DNA of 64,000 nt from Colwellia sp. M166 (GCF_024585285.1 NZ_CP040755.1:4030001-4094000); one strand, 5' to 3'. Counted from the first letter of the stretch, positions 48,007 through 57,531 are shown. Translations and numbers: made by a program. The notes: generated by a model not told the origin, from the letters alone.

Positions 48007-48822
48007 ATGAATACAGAAGAAGTTGTTGATCAAGTTATCAGTATGGCATTACTTTATGGACCGAAATTGATTGGTGCTATTTTGGTATGGATCATTGGTG
48101 GCTGGGTAATAAATGTCATCGGTCGAGTGGTAAAAAGTACTTTAGACAAAAGCGGCACTGATCCATCGTTAAAGCCTTTCTTAACAGGCATTGTCAACGG
48201 TCTGTTAAAAGTTATGTTGGTTATCACAGTACTAGGCATGTTAGGCATCGAAATGACCTCATTTATTGCCATTGTTGGTGCCGTTGGTTTAGCCATTGGT
48301 ATGGCAATGTCAGGCACATTACAGAATTTTGCTGGCGGTGTGATGATCTTGGTTTTTAAACCGTTCAAAGTCGGTGACGTTATAGAAGCGCAGGGGTATG
48401 TTGGTAGTGTTTCTCAAATACAAATTTTCAATACCATTATGAAAACGCCTGATAATAAAACCATTATTATTCCAAATGGCGGATTATCAACATCATCAAT
48501 GATCAATTATTCAACTGAGCCAAAAAGACGTGTTGATTGGACCATTGGTGTTGCTTACGGTGATGACTTAGACAAAGCACGCGAAGTTATTAAACGTTTA
48601 TGTGATGCAGATAGCCGTATTTTAAAAGAGCCTGAAGTATTTATTGCTGTTTCTGCTTTAGCTGACAGTTCAGTGAACTTTGCTGTCAGAGCATGGGTAA
48701 GTGCGCCGGATTATTGGGGTGTTTACTTCGACATGAATGAGAACGTATATAAAACCTTCGCCAGAGAAGGCTTAAACATTCCTTTCCCACAAATGGATGT
48801 TCATTTACATAAAGACGCATAA
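48007..48822 (+). CDS. mscS: small-conductance mechanosensitive channel MscS
   Basis: 271 residues (E. coli MscS 286), inner-membrane heptameric osmotic safety valve. TM1 is at about 16-38 (LIGAILVWIIGGWVINVIG), TM2 at about 63-85, and the pore helix TM3 GAVGLAIGMAMSGTLQNFAG is at about 91-110. The beta domain has FKVGDVIEAQGYVGSVSQIQ and the end shows FPQMDVHL. It is followed by a strong terminator. Confidence 0.96.
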   Translation: MNTEEVVDQVISMALLYGPKLIGAILVWIIGGWVINVIGRVVKSTLDKSGTDPSLKPFLTGIVNGLLKVMLVITVLGMLGIEMTSFIAIVGAVGLAIGMAMSGTLQNFAGGVMILVFKPFKVGDVIEAQGYVGSVSQIQIFNTIMKTPDNKTIIIPNGGLSTSSMINYSTEPKRRVDWTIGVAYGDDLDKAREVIKRLCDADSRILKEPEVFIAVSALADSSVNFAVRAWVSAPDYWGVYFDMNENVYKTFAREGLNIPFPQMDVHLHKDA

Positions 48823-48870
48823 ATCGCTTTAAAGCAAAGCGCTGCGTTAACGTGATGCATTTAAGCAACT

Positions 48871-48908
48871 AAAAAGAGCTAAGCAAGTTATTGTTTAGCT
48901 CTTTTTTT
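48871..48908 (+). terminator. intrinsic terminator of mscS
   Basis: AAAAAGAGCTAA, an 11-base loop, then TTTAGCTCTTTTTTT, 48 bp after the mscS stop. Confidence 0.9.
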
Positions 48909-48936
48909 ATTTACAGGCTAGCGTTAATTAAGGGAA

Positions 48937-48992
48937 ATGCTGACGGCTATGCAATGACCACTAAGTTATGGTCATTGCATAGCAGTCAGCAT
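48937..48992. other. long hairpin (23-bp arms) between convergent genes
   Basis: Arms 48937-48959 and 48970-48992 match at 22 of 23 positions around a 10-base loop, inner part GCTATGCAATGACC. It starts 17 bp after the acyltransferase stop on the minus strand. There is no T run, so it may be a processing or stability element or a factor-dependent end. Confidence 0.7.
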
Positions 48993-49009
48993 CATTAAAA
49001 AACAACTTG

Positions 49010-49882
49010 TTAAACACTCGGTGATAAATGTAGGAAGCAACCTTTACCGGCAAAAGTTAACTGATAACTAGGCTCGTTAGGGTTAGCGCTAGACGAAACT
49101 TTTTCAAGCATGCCTTTCTCAATTAAAAAGTCCAACATGGTTGTTGATAGCTCATCCAGCTTAGCTTTTGCGGTGATTTCCATTTTAGTGGCAACACCTT
49201 TGCAAGAGTACATGGTCTTGATTATTTTAGCTTCTACTTCAGATAATTTAGGGATGCTACCTGCGTATGGCGGGTATTGATGCAGCGGAAACTTACCACG
49301 AATAGTTTTATAAGACGCTTGTATTGCTTTGATATCGTCTGCTTTATTGTCGGTTAATTTGAAAGTATGAAAAACACCAGATTCTTTGCTCAGGTAATCT
49401 ACTTTAGCTAAAAATATTGGTAAACCACAGCCTTGAGCCACATGGTAAAAACCTGTTTTCCATTTAGATACTGGACCACGGGTGCCTTCTGGGGTAAATA
49501 AGAAAAACACCCGCTTTAATTTTTGGCTATCAATAAAGTCTTTTATTTGTTGAACTTGGCCAACACCTTGCTCTGAACGATCAATTGGAATCGCGCCAAG
49601 ATACATTAGCCATGTACCTAATATCGGTACTCGGCAGATACTGTCTTTAATAGAAAAGTATATTTTAACATCTTGTTGTATGGCAGCACCCAGGGCATAA
49701 AAGAAATCCCAATTTGAAGTATGCGGTGCGGCAATCGCTACTCCAGCACCTTCAGGGGCATTTTTGCACAGCTTCCAGCCGGCAACCTTGAACCAAAGGC
49801 TAAAAAGAAATTTTAAAATATATTTAGTGAAAATACCGTCAAAGATGGTTTTCTCACGGATGGTGAGTGATGTTTTTGCCAT
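49010..49882 (-). CDS. lysophospholipid acyltransferase family protein
   Basis: 290 residues from ATG 49882 (MAKTSLTIREKTIFDG). A longer TTG-initiated frame to 49993 adds residues without family character. The PlsC-type domain has the H-x4-D motif in APHTSNWDFFYA, and FTPEGTRGPVSKWKTGFYHV carries the second conserved block. A C-terminal extension of about 90 residues (from roughly residue 200) resembles a small winged helix (TKMEITAKAKLDELSTTMLD), unusual for the family. It probably acts at the inner membrane in lipid acylation. Confidence 0.87.
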   Translation of the reverse strand: MAKTSLTIREKTIFDGIFTKYILKFLFSLWFKVAGWKLCKNAPEGAGVAIAAPHTSNWDFFYALGAAIQQDVKIYFSIKDSICRVPILGTWLMYLGAIPIDRSEQGVGQVQQIKDFIDSQKLKRVFFLFTPEGTRGPVSKWKTGFYHVAQGCGLPIFLAKVDYLSKESGVFHTFKLTDNKADDIKAIQASYKTIRGKFPLHQYPPYAGSIPKLSEVEAKIIKTMYSCKGVATKMEITAKAKLDELSTTMLDFLIEKGMLEKVSSSANPNEPSYQLTFAGKGCFLHLSPSV

Positions 49883-50017
49883 GATAGTAGGGGGTGTTGT
49901 TACGATGAATATAGCCAGTATTGTAGCATGATAGCAACAGAAAACCTTGATATAGCATAAAATTTTGCCATAGTTCAATTTCTTCCTAAGCAAGGTGTTA
50001 ATGAAATACCTTGCCTT

Positions 50018-50065
50018 GTTATCTATCTCAACAACACTACTTGAAGTGTTGTTGTGATAGATAAC
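50018..50065. other. long hairpin (21-bp arms)
   Basis: Arms 50018-50038 and 50045-50065 match at 20 of 21 positions, core CAACAACACT / AGTGTTGTTG, with a 6-base loop. It begins 37 bp after the TrmK-like gene's stop on the minus strand, similar in size and placement to the hairpin at 48937-48992 but unrelated in sequence. Confidence 0.7.
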
Positions 50066-50101
50066 TAATAGCTACAGCAGTGGTGATATTGCGCTATGGT
50101 A

Positions 50102-50920
50102 TTAGCGTGCAATAGCATTATAAGCATCAATTATGTGCTGTACATCGTTTACCTTATTTTGTTGAGCTCCTTGTTGAATACGTTGGTAATGGCTAAGGGT
50201 TTTATGCAAATATCTATCGATTATTTCACGTTGCTTACTTGATGTTGTTTGCCAAATTTTATCGCCAACAGGGTTAATTTTGCTTTTGGTTTCGCTTAGT
50301 TCTTCAGCTGGGTTTTCACTTTTGTCTTCGTTCAAGAATGAAACTAAGAGTATCTCATAGAAACGTTGATTTTCTTCGATTAGCACTTCGTCTTTCAAAC
50401 TAAAATCTAGCGCGATTAATTGCTGACGTAAGGCGAATTGGTGATGGACAGGGCAAAGTAAAAAATCAATATTGAGCTGCTTATGCTGCTCAACAATGGC
50501 GCTAATAAACTGCAGCATTAAGTCGCCGCCGACACCGGCAATGATCACCAGATGTTTACCTTGTTGCCTTAAGGGCAGTTTTGCCACATCTAAGCAATAA
50601 GTTTTCCAACTTGAGTTTGGATAAAAACGCTCCAGCTTGTGCTGAACTTTAGCCATAAGTTCGGGAACAATATCAACAAAATGCACTGTGCTGCTGGCCT
50701 GAAATGACCCTTGCTGCGAGGTTTGGCCGGATATCTTACCTGATAAAAGCGCAAAGCCAAGTAGGCCATGATCACAGCAACAATCCCATATATGATCGTA
50801 TTGAGGTGTTATCATAGCTTCAATTTGTTGTAAGCGCTTACTGAGTTTAAAGCCGAGCTTGTTGGCTGGCTTATTGTTTTGGATAATGTTCTGCATAGTG
50901 TTTGGCATAACCTTAAACAT
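50102..50920 (-). CDS. TrmK-like tRNA (adenine-N1) methyltransferase family protein
   Basis: 272 residues. The SAM-binding motif I is HIWDCCCDHGLLGFALLSG (about residues 43-61), later HFVDIVPELMAKVQ and VIIAGVGGDLMLQFI, as in the TrmK/YqfN group that methylates A22 in tRNA of Gram-positives. In gammaproteobacteria the substrate of this branch is not well established. It contains an internal Gln/Ser-rich insertion (about residues 62-75). ATG 50908 is an alternative start. Confidence 0.8.
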   Translation of the reverse strand: MFKVMPNTMQNIIQNNKPANKLGFKLSKRLQQIEAMITPQYDHIWDCCCDHGLLGFALLSGKISGQTSQQGSFQASSTVHFVDIVPELMAKVQHKLERFYPNSSWKTYCLDVAKLPLRQQGKHLVIIAGVGGDLMLQFISAIVEQHKQLNIDFLLCPVHHQFALRQQLIALDFSLKDEVLIEENQRFYEILLVSFLNEDKSENPAEELSETKSKINPVGDKIWQTTSSKQREIIDRYLHKTLSHYQRIQQGAQQNKVNDVQHIIDAYNAIAR

Positions 50921-51125
50921 AGAGGGTATTGAGCTGCAAGCAAAGTACTTTATTGATGAAAAACGTGGCTATTGTATAGCTAACTAAGTTAACCATTCAA
51001 GTGGTTCTCAGTGTCAGGCCGTAGCTTAAGCCATCAGTAAGATATATTAAAAAATAGCCATTGTTTAAAGTGACTTGCTTGTTTATATTAAGAAGAGGTT
51101 TCATCAACATAGTTGCAAGGAAGTA

Positions 51126-51812
51126 ATGACTGTATTAACTCAACAAGTACCCGCAGTATCATATGGTTTTGACCTTCAACCCGGTAAAGTGCTTGATATA
51201 GAAATTAATCATCCTGTTAAAGTTCGTATTAAAGTGCCGCTGATCGGTTATGAAATCGGTAAGTATATTATTTTAAAATATCCCGTCTCATCGCGAATAA
51301 GTGATTATCAAGATGTATTGGTTGAAGGTAACGTTGTTATTGCTCGCTATATTTTAGAAGGCGAGCGCGGCGAGTGTTATGCTTTTCGTTCGACCATAAA
51401 GCATATAACAAAATACCCTGAAAACTTTATTATATTGCATTACCCTGAAAAAATTGAAAGTCGACAATTGCGATTACAGCAACGAATCACGACACATTTA
51501 CCAGCCAGCATTATGGTAGACATAGAAGTTGGTGATGGAAAAGGTGTTCGTTTAAATGGTATTATTGCTGACATATCAATACAAGGTTGTGGTTTTGCTT
51601 TTAAAGCTGATAACACCAAAATAATGGTTAACAAGCGTGATGTTTTTGTTTGTATTCACCACCCAAGTACCGGTGATGTGAAAATACCTGCTCAAGTTTG
51701 TAATAGCCGTAATGAACAAGGAAAAGTAAGTGTTGGCATTAAGTTTTTTGATGATGATGAACAAGTGAAAAATTTACTTGAACATTTATTTATTGATCAG
51801 AATATGCTGTAA
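51126..51812 (+). CDS. PilZ-domain protein (YcgR-like)
   Basis: 228 residues from ATG 51126, which follows AAGGAAG. An N-terminal YcgR-like domain (about residues 1-105) precedes a C-terminal PilZ domain with the c-di-GMP motif RLQQR (about residues 117-121) and DISIQGCGF (D/NxSxxG motif, about 154-162). It probably senses c-di-GMP to adjust flagellar motility or surface behaviour; no flagellar genes are close. Confidence 0.88.
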   Translation: MTVLTQQVPAVSYGFDLQPGKVLDIEINHPVKVRIKVPLIGYEIGKYIILKYPVSSRISDYQDVLVEGNVVIARYILEGERGECYAFRSTIKHITKYPENFIILHYPEKIESRQLRLQQRITTHLPASIMVDIEVGDGKGVRLNGIIADISIQGCGFAFKADNTKIMVNKRDVFVCIHHPSTGDVKIPAQVCNSRNEQGKVSVGIKFFDDDEQVKNLLEHLFIDQNML

Positions 51813-51932
51813 ATAATAGTTGAATAGCTTGTTATTGGCGCACTGCGCTTGAAGTCAGTCTAGTTTATTGTTTTATTATTTTTTTACCCGCAATGCTTTA
51901 CGCTAATAGGTAAAAGTCAGTAACGGCAAAGC

Positions 51933-52706
51933 TTAAGCCATATAACTGTCAAAAAAGAAATAGAGCGTAGTCGCAATACTGGCAAATATAACAAAGCGTC
52001 TCACTTGTTTTTGTGGCAAGTTGCGCGATACATTTGCCGCAACATAACCTCCGGCTAGTGTGCCGCATAGTACAATCGAACCTTCGTACCAAGCAATAAC
52101 GTCATTATAAATAAACAATACGATAGCAATGAGTGATACAGTTGTTGATATTAATAGCTTTAAGCCATTCATGGTGTTGATATTAGTGTGGCCAGCTAAT
52201 GCTAAATAGCTCAGTACTATAATGCCTAAGCCGGCATTGAAAAATCCACCATAAGCCGATACGGCTAACAGTAATACCATTAATAAAATAACACCAATGG
52301 CAGAGGCATGTTGATGACTTTTCGCCATGGTTTTTAGCTTGCTATTAATTTGAGCTCCAAAAATAAATAACACGGTAGCAAACAGTAATAACCAAGGAAT
52401 AGCCTCTTTAAACAGCTCTTCGGGGGTTTTAAGCAAGAGCCAGGCTCCAGAAATACCGCCGAGTAAGCTGATAATAATGATCCGTAGCAATTCATCTTTA
52501 TGTTCCGCAAGTTCCTTTCGAAAAGCATAAGTACCACTGATATAACCCGCGCATGAAGCGAAAGTATTGGTTGCACTGGCCATGATATGAGGAATACCAA
52601 CAAAGATAAGTGCCGGAAAGGTAATAAAGCTACCACCGCCGGCAATCGAGTTAAGTACACCACCAAAAAAACCAGCAAAAAACAGAAATGCTATTTCAAA
52701 GATCAT
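51933..52706 (-). CDS. TauE/SafE (TSUP) family membrane permease
   Basis: 257 residues with about eight membrane helices in two related halves. Family signatures are FFGGVLNSIAGGGSFITFPA near the N-terminus and GGFFNAGLGIIVLSYLALAG in the second half. TSUP proteins export sulfite or other small organosulfur anions; the substrate here is unknown. Seven bp after the lytic transglycosylase gene on the same strand, so co-transcribed. Confidence 0.92.
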   Translation of the reverse strand: MIFEIAFLFFAGFFGGVLNSIAGGGSFITFPALIFVGIPHIMASATNTFASCAGYISGTYAFRKELAEHKDELLRIIIISLLGGISGAWLLLKTPEELFKEAIPWLLLFATVLFIFGAQINSKLKTMAKSHQHASAIGVILLMVLLLAVSAYGGFFNAGLGIIVLSYLALAGHTNINTMNGLKLLISTTVSLIAIVLFIYNDVIAWYEGSIVLCGTLAGGYVAANVSRNLPQKQVRRFVIFASIATTLYFFFDSYMA

Positions 52707-52713
52707 GGTGCCG

Positions 52714-53997
52714 TTAACTCTCTTGGTTGTTATTAGTTGTGTGAGTTTTACGGGCGTTTATCACTGAATCAACCGCTAAAATCAGCGCTTTATTTGGATA
52801 GCCATCAGCAATCAGTTGGTGTTGTAATTGGAATGAGCGAATGGCTTTTCGGCTTTTTGGTCCCCAAATGCCATCAGGTTCGCCGGTGTCAAAGCCTAAC
52901 GTATTCAGTTGGCTTTGTAGGTTTTTCATTTCGGTAATACTGTAAGGCTTCGCTTGATTTTGAGCTTTTGCTATAAATTCTACACCTTTAGCGCCAACGA
53001 GTTTATTGGCTAATATGCCAACCGAGAGGGCATAACTTTTCGACAAGTTCCATTTCATGATGACATTGAAATTGGGGTAGAGTAAAAATGCCGGTCCTTG
53101 ATAACCAGAAGGAAGGTAAAGCTCAGCCTGAATGTCATAAGCAGGCAATGCTTGATTATTTGTTTGCTGTACGCCTAATTGTTGAAAGTGTGTGAGTGAA
53201 TAATATTGGTCAAAAGCGACTTTTTCAAAGGCAAAATTATCAGGAAGTTTAACTTCTCTGCCCCAACGCTCTTTACTTTGCCAACCGATATTATGTAAGT
53301 AATTTGCTGCTGTGGTTAGCGCATCTACTTCACTTTGCCAAATATCGACTTTACCGTCGTTGTCGCCGTCAACGGCATATGTTAAAAAAGCGGTTGGCAT
53401 AAACTGCATATGTCCCATTGCCCCAGCCCAAGAGCCTTGTAGTTGTTCGACAGAAACTTTTTTGCTTTCAATTAAGGTAAATAGATTTAATAATTCTAAA
53501 GTGAAGAACTCACTACGACGCTGATCACAAGCCAGTGTTGCTAGTGCATTTAATACTGACATTTTGCCTTTATGTTTGCCAAAAACAGTTTCTAAGCCCC
53601 AAAAAGACACTAAGTATTGACGCGGAACGGCGTATTTTTCTTCTAAACGATCAAATAGCGCTTTATGACTTTTAAGTTTTTCTTTGCCTACGCGGACATG
53701 ATACGCGGTTACTCTGGCTTTAATATATTGCGCAAAGGTTTGGGTAAACTCAGGTTGTTTTTTATCTAATGCGATCACCCGTTTAAGTGGTGCAATATCA
53801 TCAATAACGGTTTTGGTGATGTAAGTAGAAAAACCCGAGCTACCAGCACGTTTAGCTAAATTAGCTTTACACTGAAGAAAATTTTCATCTGCAATGCTGG
53901 CATGTGAAAACATAGGGATAAACGCTACTATAGCGATGACTTTTCGAACAAGGGAAAAATTAACTATTTTTTGGAGCAGGTACTTCGATGAGTTCAT
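52714..53997 (-). CDS. lytic murein transglycosylase (MltB type) with peptidoglycan-binding domain
   Basis: 427-residue periplasmic enzyme that cleaves glycan strands to 1,6-anhydro ends. The signal peptide ends near SHA (residue 33), and there is no lipobox cysteine, so it is soluble rather than a lipoprotein. The catalytic Glu is E136 in FWGLETVFGKHKG, later SWAGAMGHMQFMPTAFLTYA. The C-terminal PG_binding_1 domain has LNTLGFDTGEPDGIWGPKSR. Its upstream region holds a TTTTAG microsatellite. Confidence 0.93.
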   Translation of the reverse strand: MNSSKYLLQKIVNFSLVRKVIAIVAFIPMFSHASIADENFLQCKANLAKRAGSSGFSTYITKTVIDDIAPLKRVIALDKKQPEFTQTFAQYIKARVTAYHVRVGKEKLKSHKALFDRLEEKYAVPRQYLVSFWGLETVFGKHKGKMSVLNALATLACDQRRSEFFTLELLNLFTLIESKKVSVEQLQGSWAGAMGHMQFMPTAFLTYAVDGDNDGKVDIWQSEVDALTTAANYLHNIGWQSKERWGREVKLPDNFAFEKVAFDQYYSLTHFQQLGVQQTNNQALPAYDIQAELYLPSGYQGPAFLLYPNFNVIMKWNLSKSYALSVGILANKLVGAKGVEFIAKAQNQAKPYSITEMKNLQSQLNTLGFDTGEPDGIWGPKSRKAIRSFQLQHQLIADGYPNKALILAVDSVINARKTHTTNNNQES

Positions 53998-54013
53998 TAA
54001 TGAAAATTCCTTG

Positions 54014-54046
54014 AAAACTAAAACTAAAACTAAAACTAAAACTAAA
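54014..54046 (-). repeat. hexanucleotide microsatellite (TTTTAG, five copies)
   Basis: Five TTTTAG units on the minus strand end 17 bp before the transglycosylase ATG, next to its ribosome-binding region (CAAGGAATTTTC). The rest of the 450-bp divergent gap (53998-54447) shows no gene. Confidence 0.85.
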
Positions 54047-54447
54047 ATGCACTCGATTTAATATCATGGTGAAATTTTACCGCGCTAGCAAGCCTTAATC
54101 ACTATTGAATGAAAATAGCTGCACTACTTAGGTTGTAAATTGAGCGCTTTTAGGTGGTTATTTGCAATAGTATTGCTGTTTCTACAGCAAGTAAGTGCAG
54201 AATCCTGCATCTTGTCGTTGATTGAGGGTATAATACTTTTTCGCCTTCAATAAGGGCTATGATTTTGAGCGGTAAATTGTTCGCTATTGTGCAATAAGGC
54301 TGTGCAATGTAATCATAAAATATAACCATAAGATTGATTATCTAGAGCTAGTTCAAGAACCAGCTTAAGCAATAATTTAGCTGATAATAAAATGAGTTTT
54401 AAAAAACTTATTTAGAATAAGCAAGGAAAAAAACTGAGTAGTATGGC

Positions 54448-55983
54448 ATGCGGATATTAGAAAAAGATTATCAAGTTAACAGTGTCCGTAAGGCTATCGC
54501 AGCAGGGGCTAACTCCATTATCGCATTACCTACGGGGGGCGGTAAGAGCATTTGTATACTTAAATTATGTCAAGCAATGCCCGACAAGAAAGTTGTGGTG
54601 AGCCTGCGTAATGCTGCCTTAGTACCTCAATTATTACATACGCTTACGGTAAACGGCTTATCAGTAAGTGTGGTTAAATCGGGCTATAACTATGTTGCTG
54701 GTGGTGATGTCACTTTAGTGATGGAACAATCATTTAACCGACGAAGACACCTCAACATCGTTTGTGATGTACTGCTACGTGATGAGTATCATGTCGGTTG
54801 TATGGGCGGTGTTTATATTAATATGCGTGAAGAGCTATCGCCTGATTTAATTATCGGTCTGACTGCCACACCGATTGATCGATTAGGCGTTTATATTGAT
54901 CCGTCCATGCAGTTGATTGAAGAAACAACAACTCGGCAGTTAATTGAAATCGGAGAATTAGCCAAACCGGTTTACAAAGTACCAAGCTTATCGCAAGAAA
55001 TAGACTACAGCGCTGTGAAAATGTACCGCGGTGATTTTAGTGTTTCTGGCTTAGACCTAATATTGCTTGAGCATTGTTCTCTTGTTGCCCAACAAACACT
55101 TAATGATGCGCTGTCCCAAGGGCGAAAAGTTATGTTGTTTGCTAACTCTATCAAGCATGTTGAAGCACTTTCTGACGCTTTTGATTCGCTCGGTGTTAAG
55201 CATGAGCGGGTACATTCTAAACGTTCTATTAGTGATAACGATGAAAGTATTCGCCGTTATAAATCGAATGAGGTGCGCTTGATCATTAATATGTCTATGT
55301 TGACCATAGGCTTTGATGATCCGACAACTGACTGCGTAGTGTTAGCTCGACCAACAAAAATATTAAGGTTATATTTACAAATTATTGGTCGGTGTTTACG
55401 AGCTTCAAAAGGTAAAACTGATGCTTTAATACTCGATTTAGCACAATGTATTTCTACTCATGGTTTTGCTGAAGATCATCGTGACTTTACGCGTAAAACA
55501 GCTAAATCTGCAGCCATAATGTCTGAACGTTTAAGTGTAACTAATATCGCTCAGTTTGTTGATGGCGAATTCACCTTTGATGATTCGATAGAGCGTAAGG
55601 TTATCAAAAGAAAACCAGCGCGTAAGCGTAATAAATCTCGGCCTAAATTAGCCTTCAGTAAAGCACTTATTGATAAAGCACCCAGTAAAAGGGCTGAAGC
55701 GCTACTTAGACTTAACCCTAAAATGGAAAAGCTGGTCAGTACTATTGAGTTAGTTAACAGCGTTTATGATCAACAAAATGAAAGTTATAAGATGCTTGAT
55801 GAAGAAGGTATGGTTAAGTTAGTTGCTTTGATCGGCTTTGCTTACAGTGATGCTTTAGTTGATAGTAGTACCAACTTAGTTGAGGCACTACATGATAAAA
55901 ATCAATCCATCAAAGGCTTACTACCTAAAATTAGCACTTTGATCACGACTCTGACAAAGCAAGACTTACTCAGTAAGGTTTAG
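54448..55983 (+). CDS. superfamily II DNA/RNA helicase
   Basis: 511 residues. Walker A is LPTGGGKS (28-34), motif II is DEYH (112-115) instead of DEAD/DEAH, motif III-like is GLTATP (137-142), and motif VI is QIIGRCLRASKGK (311-323), all in the layout of SSL2/RAD25-type DEAD helicases. A basic stretch KRKPARKRNKSRPK near 390-403 precedes a helical C-terminus of unknown family. It stands alone, with no nuclease or methylase beside it. Confidence 0.9.
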   Translation: MRILEKDYQVNSVRKAIAAGANSIIALPTGGGKSICILKLCQAMPDKKVVVSLRNAALVPQLLHTLTVNGLSVSVVKSGYNYVAGGDVTLVMEQSFNRRRHLNIVCDVLLRDEYHVGCMGGVYINMREELSPDLIIGLTATPIDRLGVYIDPSMQLIEETTTRQLIEIGELAKPVYKVPSLSQEIDYSAVKMYRGDFSVSGLDLILLEHCSLVAQQTLNDALSQGRKVMLFANSIKHVEALSDAFDSLGVKHERVHSKRSISDNDESIRRYKSNEVRLIINMSMLTIGFDDPTTDCVVLARPTKILRLYLQIIGRCLRASKGKTDALILDLAQCISTHGFAEDHRDFTRKTAKSAAIMSERLSVTNIAQFVDGEFTFDDSIERKVIKRKPARKRNKSRPKLAFSKALIDKAPSKRAEALLRLNPKMEKLVSTIELVNSVYDQQNESYKMLDEEGMVKLVALIGFAYSDALVDSSTNLVEALHDKNQSIKGLLPKISTLITTLTKQDLLSKV

Positions 55984-56041
55984 CATAAGTGTGCTAAGGC
56001 TGATAAGTCATTGACCTTACTTGTTCAAACACGGTAGTAGA

Positions 56042-56815
56042 TTATAAAACCTTATAAATTTGTAATACATTCCAACCGATGAATAAGGCGATAGCGTAGC
56101 TTAATAGCGTACCTAGCATCATATATTCGGTTAGTTTCATATCCTTATTTTTTGTCAAATCCCCAAATCTAAAAATAGTTTTAGTCGCGACCAGAAACCC
56201 AATGCCGGCAAACTGCCCCATAAAGATAAATGAAATAGCTAAACAACGTTCAATATAACCAATCCAAGCACCAGCCGACACTAAACCAATATTTTCATTT
56301 TCTTCTATCGTAGTGTTTTCTGTTGACCCATTAGAATGTTGAGTTAGGCTATCGGTGTGTTTCTTTAAAGCCAATGAAATAATGACAGAAGCAGGCTTAC
56401 AAACTAGCAAATATGAAATAGCAATGATCAGGTTTTTGGCACTTAAAAAACTGCTAATAAAGCTAGTTACTTGCTCGATGGTGAAGTTGGCAAGATATGC
56501 CCAAATAATGCAGATAAGCAATAAATGGAAACTTTGTGTGGTTAATAAAAAGCTAAGCTTATTGCTTCGATACGACAACCAGTGATTGGTCAGAACATGT
56601 GCTAGTGATATCAGTACAATAGCAATAATTGCGGGCAGCAATGCTATATCAGAGATAAGAAAAACTACGATATTAAGCAGGGTGTGAACGGCAACATGCT
56701 GCCAAAACCCCAGCGATTTTATATGGTGGCTGTTTCTATAAGTAAGCCAATGAGCGGGCTGGAGATAAAAATCACTAATAAAATGTGCAGTTAACAATAG
56801 CAGTAACAGTTCCAT
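56042..56815 (-). CDS. DUF3307 membrane protein
   Basis: 257 residues. The start LLLLTAHFISDFYLQPAHWL is the DUF3307 hallmark, followed by about six more helices. The stretch DSLTQHSNGSTENTTIEENE (about residues 152-171) is a polar loop. Role unknown. It lies 47 bp after the SatD-like gene on the same strand; the DUF3307-SatD pairing is common, so the two probably work together. Confidence 0.88.
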   Translation of the reverse strand: MELLLLLLTAHFISDFYLQPAHWLTYRNSHHIKSLGFWQHVAVHTLLNIVVFLISDIALLPAIIAIVLISLAHVLTNHWLSYRSNKLSFLLTTQSFHLLLICIIWAYLANFTIEQVTSFISSFLSAKNLIIAISYLLVCKPASVIISLALKKHTDSLTQHSNGSTENTTIEENENIGLVSAGAWIGYIERCLAISFIFMGQFAGIGFLVATKTIFRFGDLTKNKDMKLTEYMMLGTLLSYAIALFIGWNVLQIYKVL

Positions 56816-56862
56816 TCGTTGTTGCCTCTGAGTCTTTTAATTCTTGCTAAGTGGTCAAGTCA

Positions 56863-57498
56863 TTAATCTGTTTGGTATAGCATAATTTTTTGATTTATAT
56901 TTTTCGTGTAATCTCTCACAAGAAAAGCGCCAATATTACTTAATCTATTACTGATATTTTGCCGTGTTGTTCCGGTAATTTCTGCAATTTTTTTATGTTC
57001 AGCAAAGTCGCTATCTATATATTGATATAGTAATTCAGCTTGGGTTTTCGTCAGCCGATTCAATAAATGACTTAAAAACTGCGTTAACAGCTGAAGTTCA
57101 CGATCGCTATCGTTTTGCGTAAAGCATAGTGACAACTCGCCTCGCTGAGACTTTTCTAAACCTCTTCCCGACGCTATAAATACCGGTCCTGATGAAGTGT
57201 TTGGCTTGTTATCATAAATATTATGGCGACCGTAAGCTAACGATAATGTGCATTGTATAGGTTTTGTTGAAAAACTTGCTAAGTGCAGGGCAAGCTTAAT
57301 GAGTAATGTGCTTTTTAAAGCCTGAATAGGGTCTGGATACTGGATTTGAAATTCGTCACCTCGATACACTTCACCAATGGCATGATATTTTTCATTTGCT
57401 GTTTTAAGGTGACTTTTAATGCTATCAATAGCATTGGTATATGTTTCATTAGTCATCTTCGTCGAGCTGACGAGATCCCCTGTTAATACCGCAATCAT
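56863..57498 (-). CDS. SatD-family protein
   Basis: 211 residues. MIAVLTGDLVSSTKM at the start and GEVYRGDEFQIQYPDPIQAL are SatD-family segments. The C-terminus carries a helix-turn-helix (KKIAEITGTTRQNISNRLSN), so it may regulate its own operon. Palindromic repeats lie upstream at 57532-57604. First gene of satD-DUF3307. Confidence 0.88.
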   Translation of the reverse strand: MIAVLTGDLVSSTKMTNETYTNAIDSIKSHLKTANEKYHAIGEVYRGDEFQIQYPDPIQALKSTLLIKLALHLASFSTKPIQCTLSLAYGRHNIYDNKPNTSSGPVFIASGRGLEKSQRGELSLCFTQNDSDRELQLLTQFLSHLLNRLTKTQAELLYQYIDSDFAEHKKIAEITGTTRQNISNRLSNIGAFLVRDYTKNINQKIMLYQTD

Positions 57499-57531
57499 AT
57501 TAATTAACCTAATTCAGTGTATATACCTAAT

